A DNA stretch of 64,000 bases from Plotosus lineatus (Eukaryota > Chordata > Actinopteri > Siluriformes > Plotosidae), in NCBI GenBank assembly GCA_024760905.1, contig CM045731.1, positions 19,880,001 to 19,944,000 of the forward strand, in the 5' to 3' direction. Below are positions 37,130-49,039 of the stretch, piece by piece; position 1 is the first letter of the stretch, and every line of letters starts with the position of its first letter. The position numbers were made by a program, and so were the translations under genes. Below the pieces are notes generated by a model. The model did not search any database. It worked only from the letters and a program-made list of their open reading frames with translations, and was not told the origin of the DNA.

Positions 37130-37405
37130 AGCCCAGAGTGGTATTCATTGATTAATTGGCAAAGGTTTTTCAGTGTGGAGTTTTCATGTTGTCATGTTTG
37201 TATGGGTTTCCTCTGTGTACTCCAGTTTCCTCCCATGGTTCAAAAACAGGCATTTTAGGCTAATTGGCTTTTCCCAACTGCTTTCCCAACCCTTAGATGT
37301 GGGCACGAGTGTGAATGGTTTTGGGTGTTCCCTGCTTTTGTCCAGTGTCATGCTCCAGCCTTCATGTGACCCTATTTGGAATAAGAGGTTTGGCAAATGA
37401 GTGCA
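37130..37405 (+). mobile_element. Family-B SINE, diverged
   Basis: AGTGTGGAGTTTTCATG, CCTCCCATGGTTCAAAAAC, GCTAATTGGCTTTTCC and a tail with GGCAAATGAGTG. Confidence 0.65.
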
Positions 37406-38254
37406 CGAGAGATACATGGTGAATGTCTTGCCATTCCAGAGAAAACATACTCACAGCTACAAATGCTCACTTAAAGTAAAAAAAAAAAACATGTATAAGA
37501 ATAAATTTCCTTCAATAAGTATATAAGTACAAACACCAGAAATACAGTATTGAAAAGAATCAGCGGAACCAATTGGAGATCAGACCAACACCAGCTTCAA
37601 TCGTAATCGCGCAAATCAGAGCTAGCATGCTAATAACTCTCAAATCAGAGACTAGCTTAATGCTAGTAGCTACACCAAACAAAACAAAGTTGATGTAGCA
37701 GCAGATAGATGGCTGTTATATGTATGAAGTCTCATTCTCTTGCTCTCAGCGGTTAAAGTTTCAATGTGTTGGGAATATAATCAACCTTATTGATGCTAAA
37801 GGAAATATTCCTAGTGTTGCGGTGTTGAAAATGTGCAGGTATTGTTGAGGGATGTGACAAATTGTAAGATAAAAGACGAGTAACAATGGATAATTATTCA
37901 AATATAGGCTGTGCCTGTGGTATTTAGCAACCTTCACATTTCCTGTTTAAAAAAATCAAATTGAGTTGCTTTCAAAGGTTAGGAATAAAAATTGGGAAAA
38001 TATTCAAACAGCATGCAAAAATAATGGTGAACATAATGCAACATGCTCCCGTGTGCATTCCTTAAATTATGTTTCGTACAGTTCAGCTCAAAGTATAGTT
38101 TATCCATCGTGTCCAATCGGTTACTGTTTGATTGAATTGTCCAAGAACAGGGTGTTGATGAAGAAGAAGAAAGAGTAGAAATGAACAGGCGTGAAACCCT
38201 TTCTGAGTATCAAAAGTCTTTATAACCATCTAATAGATTAAGACCTTAACGAAA
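37406..38254. other. Intergenic, no gene seen
   Basis: No element or coding signature recognised. Confidence 0.5.
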
Positions 38255-38480
38255 AACAATTCAATTCAATTCAGTTTCACTTGCACTGTGCTTCTTATTA
38301 TTGACATTGTAACAAAGCAGCTTTAGTCAGTAAATAAATTTAATATAAAATATAAACAATTATCTGTAAACCCTATAAATTCTCAATGAGCCATGTCGTG
38401 GCAAGTGTGGCAAGGATAAACTCCCTCAGATGACACAAGGTAGAAACCTTGAGAGGAAAAAAAAACAACACATCCCCATT
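38255..38480 (+). repeat. Dispersed fish repeat (TCAATTCAATTC / AAAGCAGCTTTA type)
   Basis: Contains CAATTCAATTCAGTTTCACTT, AACAAAGCAGCTTTAG, GTGGCAAGGATAAACTCCCT and AGAAACCTTGAGAGG, phrases of a repeat common in fish. A shorter relic lies at 50085-50150. Confidence 0.55.
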
Positions 38481-38569
38481 TGATTGAAAAAGGATCAAAA
38501 TACAATCCATGTATCTGAAACTTAATTAGAGTTTAATAAAGTCAAGTTGGTTATCTCACAACTGTAATG

Positions 38570-38657
38570 GGAATTGTAGTCATAAACCATATTAGAATTT
38601 GGAGAGATTAATCTTGTAAGGGAAATTATTTCCTCTGAATTTAACCCATCTAAAATG

Positions 38658-38695
<38 letters not shown>

Positions 38696-38884
38696 GTGGG
38701 GGTGGCTGGAGAGCAGATTGGGATTAGGTGCCTTGCTCAAGGGCACTTCAGCCATTAATGTTGAGGAATGGAAGGTGCCCCTCGCTCCCCCATTGCCACA
38801 CATTCTTCCTGCTGGTTCTGGAATCAAACCAGGGATCACTCTGTCCTAAAGCTGCTTCCCTAACCATTAGGCCATGGCTGCCCC
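38570..38884 (-). mobile_element. Family-C tRNA-headed SINE
   Basis: Minus strand: GGGCAGCCATGGCCTAATGG (A box), GGTTTGATTCC (B box), AGTGCCCTTGAGCAAGGCAC and CAGAGGAAATAATTTCCC, with an internal (GT)n. Same family as 44720-45002. Confidence 0.75.
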
Positions 38885-39389
38885 AAATGAACAGCAGTCA
38901 AAAGTCTTTAGGTCGATATGGATCAGTAGCGAGTCCCTTTCAAAATGAGAAATCCAACCAGAAGTGACACATCAAGCTGGATCACAGGGTTCAGAAAGAA
39001 GATAGATCAGGATCACCGGTGTCTCAGAAGTTGCATGTGTACCTCAACAAAAACACAGAGTATATTTGTTGGTATGCTCTTAATGATGAGCAATGACAGT
39101 TTATTGTTGCTGAGTGCACCCTGTTACATAAAGCAATTATCCCAAAGGATTTGGGTGAGCATAAAAACACACTGTGTTTATGCTATATTGGTATATCCAT
39201 AGGTACAGTAAGCCTTTGCCCATTCATGGTTCACACCATTCCCGGCCGCACCTACTCATGGGTTTTGCTCTCAAAGGCTTTTTCCAGAATGTTTTAAATT
39301 TGCACCAGCCTGGGCAAAATATGTATTAATAATGCGTTTCACTTACATATTATTTTTCTATCGATTACAGTTCACTATATGTTCTAGGC
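38885..39389. other. Intergenic, no gene seen
   Basis: 39215-39260 (TTTGCCCATTCATGG) weakly recalls the CAGTAGG-type DNA transposon end. Nothing firm. Confidence 0.35.

Positions 39390-39458
<69 letters not shown>
39390..39458. repeat. (TA)n array
   Basis: Perfect AT repeat abutting the 3' end of the SINE at 39473. Confidence 0.95.
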
Positions 39459-39464
<6 letters not shown>

Positions 39465-39472
39465 TAGAGAGA

Positions 39473-39789
39473 GATTTCCTTTCAGCTTTTTCCCTTTATC
39501 ACGGGTCACCACAGCAAATGATTTGCACATTTGATTCGGAATATCCAGCCACAACCCTTTAGCAAGGAATAGAAACACACTGACGGCTTTGCAGCTACTA
39601 TTTACGAAAGTCAGCAATGGTTCTTTTACCCGCTTCACACCATAGACAGTGAGAGACATGATCGGCCTTTGATAACCCAGTTAGCTGCACTGAGGGGACA
39701 GAGTGACAACCCTGTGGAGAGTGGGACTCAAACCCCCAACCTTAGGATCAGCAATCCAGCACCCTTTACCACCAGGCCACCACATCCCC
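39473..39789 (-). mobile_element. Family-A SINE with RTE-like tail, between two (TA)n arrays
   Basis: Minus strand: GTGGTGGCCTGGTGGTAAAG, GGGTTTGAGTCCCACTC, GGTTATCAAAGG, CAGTGTGTTTCTATTCC, CAAATCATTTGCTGTGGTGA. The GGAAGGGCATCCGACG block is shortened here. Confidence 0.8.
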
Positions 39790-39792
39790 TAG

Positions 39793-39793
<1 letters not shown>

Positions 39794-39881
<88 letters not shown>

Positions 39882-40100
39882 TTATTATTGTGGATGCTTA
39901 TATAGTGCAATTTCATACACACGTATGCTCAATGCGCATGAGACCACAGCACTCCTTGCGCTTTGGGCACCCGTCGACACTGTATGGCACCAGTTCTTGC
40001 ATTGTTCTGTCCTTTTGATGCTGAGCGCCAAGCAGGAAGCAACTTTAACAGATTTAAACTCTGACCTTCCTATCAACTGAGCTAAATCCCTGGTTAAAAA

Positions 40101-40174
<74 letters not shown>

Positions 40175-40228
40175 ATAAAAGGACAGGACAAAGACTTTCT
40201 ATTGAAACTCCATTTATCACTACAGATG

Positions 40229-40283
<55 letters not shown>
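39794..40283. repeat. Three (TA)n arrays with embedded fragments
   Basis: (TA)n at 39794-39877, 40107-40171 and 40231-40281. Unique-looking text at 39890-40090 and the hammerhead-repeat fragment 40174-40228 lie between them. Confidence 0.9.
40174..40228 (-). mobile_element. Truncated copy of the hammerhead-bearing repeat
   Basis: AAAGGACAGGACAAAGAC to ATTTATCACTACAGAT is the outer half of the arm at 62533-62588. It ends inside the ribozyme stem III, keeping the cleavage triplet but not the CUGAAGA and GAAA core. Confidence 0.75.
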
Positions 40284-40289
40284 TTACTG

Positions 40290-40505
40290 TGCATGTAAAC
40301 AATTAATAAATATTATAATAGTACAAAATTAAAAGTTTTACTGCGTTATTACTGTATTAATGAGTAAGACTGTGTATAGAATGTGTTTAAGAAGCATATT
40401 TTAATGCATGCAATGTCATACATAGGGTTTTAAAATTGCATCAATAATTCGTGGATTTTCACGATTCGCGGGTAGGGGAGGAACGGAACCCCTGTGAATA
40501 ATAAG
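40290..40505 (-). mobile_element. Half of a Tigger-like element related to 11351-12584
   Basis: TAATGAGTAAGACTGTGTATAG and CGCGGGTAGGGG..GAACGGAACCCC repeat, in reverse order, the left half of the 11351 element. No second terminus. Confidence 0.5.
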
Positions 40506-40604
40506 AGCTTTTTGCATGACACAAGAATGGCACAGTCTGATTGGTCTGATACGAGAGAATAAAAAAACTATTCCAGGTGGATAATAATGAATTAAGATGA
40601 GAAA

Positions 40605-40925
40605 TATTGTGTCACTTGGAAGGTCCTGAGTTTGAATCCCAGGCTCCGCAAGGTCTTTTCTGTATGATTACAGATAAGATTACATGTTGACCCTATGCTT
40701 GCTTGTGTTCCATCCGGGTACTCCGGTTTTCTTCCACAGTCTAAAGACATGTACTTTCGGCTAGCTGACTATTCTGTATTTCGCCGAGGTGTGGACGTTA
40801 GTGTGAATGGTTTACTACTGTGTTAGCCCTAATCAGGGTGTACACTGCCTTCACGTGGTGTAGGCTAAGATAGGCTCCAGCCTTGCACATACATTGATAG
40901 GATTAAGCAGGCAAATGAGTGAGTG
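40605..40925 (+). mobile_element. Family-B SINE, diverged
   Basis: GAGTTTGAATCCCAGG (B box), CTTCCACAGTCTAAAGAC and a GATTAAGCAGG tail ending AAATGAGTGAGTG. Confidence 0.7.
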
Positions 40926-40964
40926 ATAGTGTGTTAAACCAAACAATGACATGACTATTTTATT

Positions 40965-41092
40965 TTTCATTATTCATTTTCTGAGACGCTTAATCCTAAT
41001 TCAGGTCATGGGGAGGTCGGCACCCATCTCAGCCAACTCTGGGCGAGGGCGAGTACACCCTGGACTGCTCACTAGGCCATTGCAGGGCTACT
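40965..41092 (-). mobile_element. Family-B SINE tail fragment
   Basis: Minus strand: CAATGGCCTAGTGAGCAG, AGTTGGCTGAGATGGGTG and AATTAGGATTAAGCG. Confidence 0.7.
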
Positions 41093-41839
41093 TTATTTTA
41101 GTTTTTTAACTTCCAACTGTTTTATTTTTTTATTTATTTTTGCTATGTACTGTACTTTCAAAGTATTTTAAGGAAACAGAAAAAATGGAAGTGATCTAAA
41201 ACTTTTGAATTACAGCATCATTGGAAAAAAAAAAAAAGAACAGATAGAGAAATTGCGAACCATGTTAAAATGTGTTACAATAATTGAATTTAAAAGTGAA
41301 AATAATTGCCTCTCAGCTACACGCAGGTTGGCTTTTATTGCTTCGGAGTTTTGACACGCAGCAGTTTCCTATATTCGCGTCTGATTCCTCCTTTCACAGC
41401 GTCATCAGAGTGTGAGTCACAGCTCACTGCTTTGACAGGACCCAGTATCTTATTAGCTCGTCATATGAATCACAAGACACCCTGCAGTCGATTTTCCGGC
41501 AGGTTGCTGTGACGTTTTTGGAGACATCCCTGACAGAAATATACTCCCTGCTGGACAGTCTGTACCAATAGCGTTTCATAACCTCAGGAAGACTCTTGTT
41601 GAGAAACCCCACGTTTCATTACCTCATTCTATCTGTGAACCCACTCATCTTCATCTTGCACTCTCCTTCTTCTCTGTCCTTCTTTAGAATTTGAAATGAT
41701 GTTGCTAAGTAACAACGATTTAATTACTAGCATAAAGGTTTGGGGCATTTTTTCCCCCCCTAAATGGGTCACTGCTCATTTTTTCTTTCGTCGGATAATG
41801 CTCATGCACACTTTCTTTGACAAGGACACATAACCACAC

Positions 41840-41874
<35 letters not shown>

Positions 41875-42229
41875 CACCGCCATTATGTATGGAGGATGTT
41901 TACGCTATTTATTTATAGTCGGCTGCCAACTTTTAGCTTTTTGAAGTGTTGCTCATGCTACGCAGTTAGCGATTAGCGTTTAAAGAAGAGGGGCTAAAAA
42001 AATGCATTGATCGTAATCATACTTGAAGAATTCATCAATTTTATCATGCATTACTACTTTAACATGCTTTTAAACCCTTGTGCACTGTAGAAAATAAATA
42101 AATAAGTAAATAAAAAATTTGTCATGAAATATTTTTAGATGTAAAAACTTGAAAATCTACATTTTACTCAATAGATGCAATTCTTCAGGTCAGTCTGACG
42201 AACCAGGGTAGTTATATGCTTCAACATTC
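41093..42229. other. Intergenic; (AC)n at about 41842-41872
   Basis: 41300-41650 is unusually free of repeats and moderately GC-rich, but shows no conserved frame. Confidence 0.45.
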
Positions 42230-42478
42230 ATTCAGTGATTTTCTAAAATAGTTCATCGTAATTAGGCTCGCGGGGACATTGCTGCCCATCTCAGCCAACA
42301 CTGGGCAAGGGCAGAGTACAGCCTGGACAGCCCGCCAGGCCATTGCAGGGCAGAAACACGCTAACGGCTGTGCAGCTACTCTTGCGAAAGTCAGGAATTT
42401 TACATGAACCTTCCACCACAGAAAGTGAGAGACATGGTCGGCCTTTGATAAGCCAGTTAGCTGCACTGACAGAGAGAC
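42230..42478 (-). mobile_element. Family-A SINE body with family-B tail
   Basis: Minus strand: CAGTGCAGCTAACTGGCTT, CAGCCGTTAGCGTGTTTCTG, then CCCTGCAATGGCCTGGCGG and AGTGTTGGCTGAGATGGG. Head lacking. Confidence 0.7.
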
Positions 42479-42839
42479 CTTGCTAATTCTCGGCTGACGA
42501 ATTATCGAACAGTCACATCATTATAGATGCCAGACTATTATCATATCTCACCCACGTTTCATGCTTCACAGCTTAAACCTTCCCACACAGTTCAGAAGGC
42601 CTGCTGATGTGTTTTCTTTTCTTCTGGACCACGTACATCCAGAATGCTCATGGAACTGTATTGAAATAGCGACGTCACATTTGTTATCCACTATCTTTAC
42701 GATTAGGGAGCCGTATGGACACAAGGAGAGTCTTTGGTGGTTTATTTGTGGTTTATTAATTATTGCATTTGTTGTCTTTAAGACACATCTACGCATAATA
42801 CTCCAGAACCATTGGCAAAGAAATTTATTTCAATTTATT

Positions 42840-42921
42840 CTTTACTGAGGTTGTAGGGAGGGTGGAGTCGATGCTGTAGGAAGGCGGAGTACACCAAGAA
42901 CAGTTCATGAGACCACTGCAG

Positions 42922-42954
<33 letters not shown>

Positions 42955-43525
42955 TTCTTACTCATATTCAAATGTACAGGGGGGCAGTGGTGGTCTAGTG
43001 GTATAGGGCACTGGATCACTGATACAAAGGTTGGGGGTTCGAGTCCCACTCTCCACAAGGGTTCACTGACACCCCAGTGCAGCTAACTGGGTTATCAAAG
43101 GCGGGCCATGTCTGTCACTGTCTATGGTGTGAAGCATGTAAAAGAACCATTGCTGACTTTCGTAAAGAGTAGCTGCAAAGTCGTCAGCGTGTTTCTGTCC
43201 CTTGCTAAAAAGGGTTGTGACAGGAAGGGCATCCGACGTAAAAACCTCTGCCAAATCAAACGTGCAAATCAGATGATTCGCTGTGGCGACTCCCAGGTAA
43301 AAGGGAAAAAGCCGAAAGGAAGACAGACAGAATTCAAATGTAGGGACAATCAAGAATATCCGATTAGCCAAAAGACTCGCGTCTTTGAACGGTGGAAAGA
43401 AACAGGAGCTCCCTGAGGAAATCCCACAAGCACAGGAAGAGCATGCAAACTACACCCAGAAACACACCAGACACGAGGATTGACCGATTGCTTTCAGGTG
43501 GATGCGCTGACCCCTACACCACTGT
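42840..43525 (-). mobile_element. Family-B SINE interrupted by a family-A SINE
   Basis: Outer parts 42840-42976 and 43332-43525 form one minus-strand family-B copy, with an (AC)n at 42928-42953. Confidence 0.7.
42977..43331 (+). mobile_element. Family-A SINE with RTE-like tail, full length, 11-bp target duplication
   Basis: Flanked by ATTCAAATGTA at 42966-42976 and 43332-43342. Head GGCAGTGGTGGTCTAGTGG (A box), GGTTCGAGTCC (B box at about 43036), body GGGTTATCAAAGG..GAACCATTGCTGAC, GGAAGGGCATCCGACG, CAGATGATTCGCTGTGGCGA and GCCGAAAGGAAGAC. This is the best reference copy of the family. Confidence 0.9.
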
Positions 43526-43937
43526 ATCATGATATGTGTTATATCATTTGAAATATGTTTATACAAATCTGGTCATGCCAAAATTTCTACAGTATTGGAT
43601 TGGTGACATGGGAGAGAGAGAGAAAGAGAGAGAGAGACCAAGCAAGGCAAAGGAATCCTACAGCCGCAGTCATTGTTATCTACGCCTACGACTGACCCAT
43701 GGTCACCCATGGCTGGGTGAAAAGGGCTCACTGCTTGGTCGCTCCTAACAACCTGATGAGTGACTGCTAGACGACAACTTCCTGGCTGCTATCTATATTC
43801 ATGTTACCTTTAGTTTATAACCTACAATTTGAATGCTCTATGTTGGTGGATGATGCCCCCTGCTGGTGTCTCCACTAATGATCATAACAACACATGGACA
43901 TGGTTTAGAATTAACCTGAAAATTAGTTTAAATTTTA

Positions 43938-44300
<363 letters not shown>

Positions 44301-44489
44301 TTGCTCTGGTTTTCTAAGATTACTCGAGGTATAAATCTAAGATCGAATGGTTGTCGGTTTCTATATTAGCTTTGTGATTTTGTTCAGGCTGTGACCGAAC
44401 TCTGATCTAAAGTCAAATGGGATGTGCTCCAGGTCACAAGCAACTATGAAAGTTAAGGAGAACTGATAATGAATGGATAGGATATTGAT

Positions 44490-44670
44490 GGTGCAGCAGA
44501 GTGGCTTAGAGGTTAGCACATCTGTTTCAGAGCAAGCAGGTCCTGGTTCGAGTCCCTGGCTTGTTGAAAGCGTTTCTTTAAGGGCTTTGCATGTTCTCCA
44601 CGGTCTTGCATAGATTTTATCCCGTAGCCTGAAAATTGCACATTAGGTTGATTGGCTGTTTCCCAATTAC
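44490..44670 (+). mobile_element. Family-B SINE head half
   Basis: GGTGCAGCAGAGTGGC, GGTTCGAGTCC (B box) and GGGCTTTGCATGTTCTCC, ending near GATTGGCTGTTTCC. Confidence 0.7.
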
Positions 44671-44719
44671 GCCTATACTAGTATACTGTATACTGTACCT
44701 TTTCATTTTGGTATACTGT

Positions 44720-44774
44720 ATTAATGCTTGAAGGGAAATTATTTTCTCTGCATTTAACCCATCTAAACTGAATG

Positions 44775-44837
<63 letters not shown>

Positions 44838-45002
44838 GAAGCAGTGGGCTGCCACACACATTTGGGGTACCCAGAGAGCAGGTGGGGGTCAGGTACTTTG
44901 CGCAAGGGCACTTCAGCCATTTATGTGGAGGAAGGGAAGGTGCTGCGTACTCCCACATGTTGATGCTGGTTGGGGAATCGAACTAGCAACCTTTCGGTCC
45001 CA
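44720..45002 (-). mobile_element. Family-C SINE
   Basis: Minus strand: B box GTTCGATTCC, AGTGCCCTTGCGCAAAG and AGAGAAAATAATTTCCC, enlarged by (AC)n at 44776-44835. Confidence 0.7.
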
Positions 45003-45504
45003 AACACAATTGTTATTTCAGCTGTCTTTTCTTTCCTTTCCTTTTCACATTCTTCTTAATTTCACAAATATAAATGAGAGTCTGGGAGGATAAAATTTCT
45101 GTTGCTTTAGCCAATGTTTACAGCACTTAGCGGTATGCCACTGGTAAATACTACCTACTGCTCAAAAGACTTCAGGACCTTCCAAGGGACTGGGCTAAAA
45201 TCTCAGTATATACTCAGTAGTGATGGAGCTGAACACTACGGCTTAGAAGCAGACCACCAGAAGGGTCAGGCACTATGGTATACTTTTATCAGAGGCACAT
45301 GATGCCACCTGTTGGTTATGCTATACCCTGGGTTGTGTAGTAGACTCGGAGGAAAAGACCAGTCACCCACTTCTACATACCTAATCATATAAAAACAGTT
45401 AGGCTGTTTGATTGTTGGAGAATAGAGATTATGCCATGATTATCAGCCAAAAAGCTCCTTTAGGTATATCACCCTATCAAGATGATAACATGATCATCTA
45501 GTTG
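45003..45504. other. Intergenic, no gene seen
   Basis: No firm features. Confidence 0.45.
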
Positions 45505-46172
<668 letters not shown>

Positions 46173-46212
46173 AATATATATATATATATACATATGTGTG
46201 TGTGTGCATATA

Positions 46213-46561
46213 TATCAGTTCATCTTCTGTAATCACTTAATCCTAATTTGGGTCGCGGGGAGGCTGGCGCCCATCCCAGTCAACTTCGGGTGAGGGCAGA
46301 GTACACCCTGGACAGCTCGCCAGGCCATCGCAGGGCGGAAACACGCCAACGGCTTTGCAGCCTACTCTTTACGAAAGTCAGCAATGGTTCTTTTACATGC
46401 CTCACACCATAGACAGTGGGAGACATGGCCGGCCTTTAATAACCCAGTTAGCTGCACTGGGGGGGGGGGGGGGCAGTGACCACCTTGTGGAGAGTGGGAC
46501 TCGAACCGCCAACCTTTGGATCAGCGATCCAACGCCCTATACCACTAGACCACCACTGCTC
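46213..46561 (-). mobile_element. Family-A SINE head and body with family-B tail, full length
   Basis: Minus strand: GCAGTGGTGGTCTAGTGG, GCGGTTCGAGTCCCACTC, GGGTTATTAAAGG, GCCGTTGGCGTGTTTCCGCC, then CTGCGATGGCCTGGCGAGC, AGTTGACTGGGATGGGC and AATTAGGATTAAG. The most complete composite copy; both promoter boxes are present. Confidence 0.85.
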
Positions 46562-46562
46562 C

Positions 46563-46592
46563 ATATATATATATGTGTGTGTGTGTGTGTGT

Positions 46593-46654
<62 letters not shown>
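46563..46654. repeat. (TA)n and (GT)n array
   Basis: Follows the SINE head directly. Confidence 0.95.
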
Positions 46655-46659
<5 letters not shown>

Positions 46660-46704
46660 GTTTTTTTAAAGTGTGCTTTTTATGCTGCTATTTTCATTTA
46701 AACA

Positions 46705-47015
46705 GGGTAGCATGGAGACGTAGTGGTTTGCATGTCTGCCTCATAGCTAGGTCGAGGATTCGAGCTTGAATGCCCGTCGTACTTGCGTGGGTTTTCTCTC
46801 GGTGCTCCAGTTTCCTTCACAGACCAAAGATGTGTATGTTAGGCTTATAGCTGTTTTGCATTGAGAGTGTGAATTGTGTGTGTGTGTGTGTGTGTGTTTG
46901 TGTGTTGCCATTCAATTGTCAGGGTGTAACCCGTCTTTGCCCAATGTCGCAGAGATAGACTCCAGTCTCCCACAACACCATTAGAGGATTAAATAGTTCG
47001 TCAAATGAGTGAAAG
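46705..47015 (+). mobile_element. Family-B SINE, diverged
   Basis: GGTAGCATGGAGACGTAGTGG head, GCGTGGGTTTTCTCTCGG and CTTCACAGACCAAAGATG; tail GATTAAATAG and (TGAG)n. Confidence 0.7.
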
Positions 47016-47049
47016 TGAGTGAGGTATACACTTTATATAACATCAACTA

Positions 47050-48598
47050 CAAACCAGATTCCAAAAAAGTTGGCACACTGTACAAATTGTGAATAAAAAC
47101 TGAATGCAATAATGTGGAAGTGCCAAATGTCAATACAGTATTTTATATTGAATAGAACATAGATGACAGGGTCAAAAGTTTAAACCGAAAATGTATCATT
47201 TAAATGTAAAAATATGTTGATTGGAAATTTCATAGTGTCAACAAAAAACTTTGGACAAGGCCATTTTCACCACTGTGAGGCATCCCCTCTTCTTCTTACA
47301 ACAGTCTGCAAAGGTCTGGGGACCGAGGAGACAAGTTTCTCAAGTTTAGAAATCGGAATGCTGTCCCATTCTTGTCTAATACAGGCCTCAAACTGTTCAA
47401 CTGTCTTGGGCCTTCTTTGTTGCGCCTTCCTCTTTATGATGTGCCAAATGTTCTGTATAGGTGAAAGATCTGGACTACAGGCTGGTCATTTCAATACCCG
47501 GATCCTTTTCCAACTCAGCCATGATGTTGTAATTAATGCTACATGTGGTTTGGCATTATCATGTAGAAAAATGCAAAGTCTCAGAAAGACACGACGTCTG
47601 GATGAATATACCTTTCTGCATTGACGGTGCCTTTCCAGATGTGCAAGCTGTCCATGCCACACGCACTCATGCAACCCCATACCATCACAGATGCAGGCTT
47701 CTGAACTGAGCACTGATAACAACTTGGGTTGTCCTTGTCCTCATTAGTCCGGATGACATGTCCCAGTTCTCCATCAAGAACGTTGAATCGTGATTCGTCT
47801 GACCACAGAATAGTTTTCCATTTTGCCACACTCCAGTTTAAATGACCCCTGGCTCAGAGAAAACGCCTGCGCTTCTGGGTCTTGTTTATAAATGGCTTCT
47901 TCTTTGTACTGTAGTTTCAGCTGGCAACGACGGATAGCACAGTGGATTGTGTTCACCAACAATGGTTTCAAAAATTTTGCTCAGCCTACTCTGTGATTTC
48001 CCTTCCAGTCGCTTTCCTGTTTGTGGTGCAGTACCGTTTAATCGCCCAAAGATCACGGGCATCCAGTATGGTTTTTCAGCCTTGACCCTTATGCACGGAG
48101 CTTGTTCCAGATTCTCTGAATCTTTGGATGATATTATGCACTGTAGATGATGATAACTTCAAACTCTTTGCAATTTTTTGTGGGAAACATCATTCTGATA
48201 TTGCTCCATTATCTTTCTGTGCAACTTTAGGGGAATTGGTGATCCTCTACCCATCTTCGCTTCTGAGAGACACTGCCACTATGAGAAGCTCTTTTTATAC
48301 TCAGTCATGTTGCCAAAGTACTTCATTAGTGGTTATTGGTCTGTTCGTTATAAGTGCAATTGACTTGATCAGACTCATATTGGTACCTGTCCCAACTTTT
48401 TTGAGATTTGTTGACACAATAAAATTTAACATCAACATATTGTTTTCTTAAAATGATACATTTTCTCAGTTTAAACTTTTGACCAGTCATGTATGTTCTA
48501 TCCAGAATAAAATATTGAAATGTGGCACTTCCATATCATTGCATTCAGTTTTTGTTCACAATTTCTTTTGTGTCCCAATTTTTTTGGAATCCGGTTTG
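47050..48598 (-). mobile_element. Tc1-like transposon, 1549 bp, about 215-bp inverted repeats, TA duplication
   Basis: Termini CAAACCAGATTCCAAAAAA and TTTTTTTGGAATCCGGTTTG are flanked by TA (47048-47049, 48599-48600). Homology between the ends runs about 215 nt inward (GAATGCAATAATGTGGAAG / GTCAACAAA). The minus strand holds the transposase in pieces: a start MGRGSPIPLKLHRK at 48254, KTILWSDESRFNVLDGE (first Asp), SVMVWGCMS and CIFLHDNAKPHVAL (second Asp). The SPDLSPIQN segment near 47480 has Gln where the third acidic residue of a DDE triad is expected. An in-frame TGA and several shifts kill it. Confidence 0.85.
47581..47829 (-). pseudogene. Tc1 transposase catalytic-core fragment
   Basis: Open segment MAKWKTILWSDESRFNVLDG, then ASVMVWGCMSACGMDSLHIW and GTVNAERYI, typical of the first half of the Tc1 DDE domain. 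The frame shifts before the LHDNAKPH block. Confidence 0.75.
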
Positions 48599-48600
48599 TA

Positions 48601-48995
48601 GATCAGGCAAACAAAGAACTTTTCTGGATCCAGAACTTTGTGTTATGGCTGGTCGGTGTATGTAGTTTAAAATGTTTATTACTAGCCACCAACAATGATC
48701 GTCTCTAATGATTTCCAACTTAAATCTTTAATTCATGTTTATATAATTTCTTAAATTTTGTACAAAATATATTAGACATCAGCTCAGGAAAGCAGAGAGG
48801 CATAAATATCAACAGATCAAATTACTAGCAAAGAATGCTAATAGCGGTCATAGACATAATCTGTGAGCGCAAACAACGGAATAAAGTTGTTTTTTGAAAT
48901 AAACAAATACAAAAGTATTTTTTTAAAACTTCAAGTTAACACAGCTGTAAAAAAATAAAAGAAAATATTGATTATTATTATTATTATTTTGATAT

Positions 48996-49039
<44 letters not shown>

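Noticed and set aside
39390..40302. CRISPR-like or Tyr-Ile repeat protein in the (TA)n arrays
   Set aside because: Pure dinucleotide arrays; no spacers, and the genome is eukaryotic.
42981..43060. True tRNA genes at SINE heads
   Set aside because: A and B boxes are present but the cloverleaf is not intact and the sequence continues into SINE bodies.
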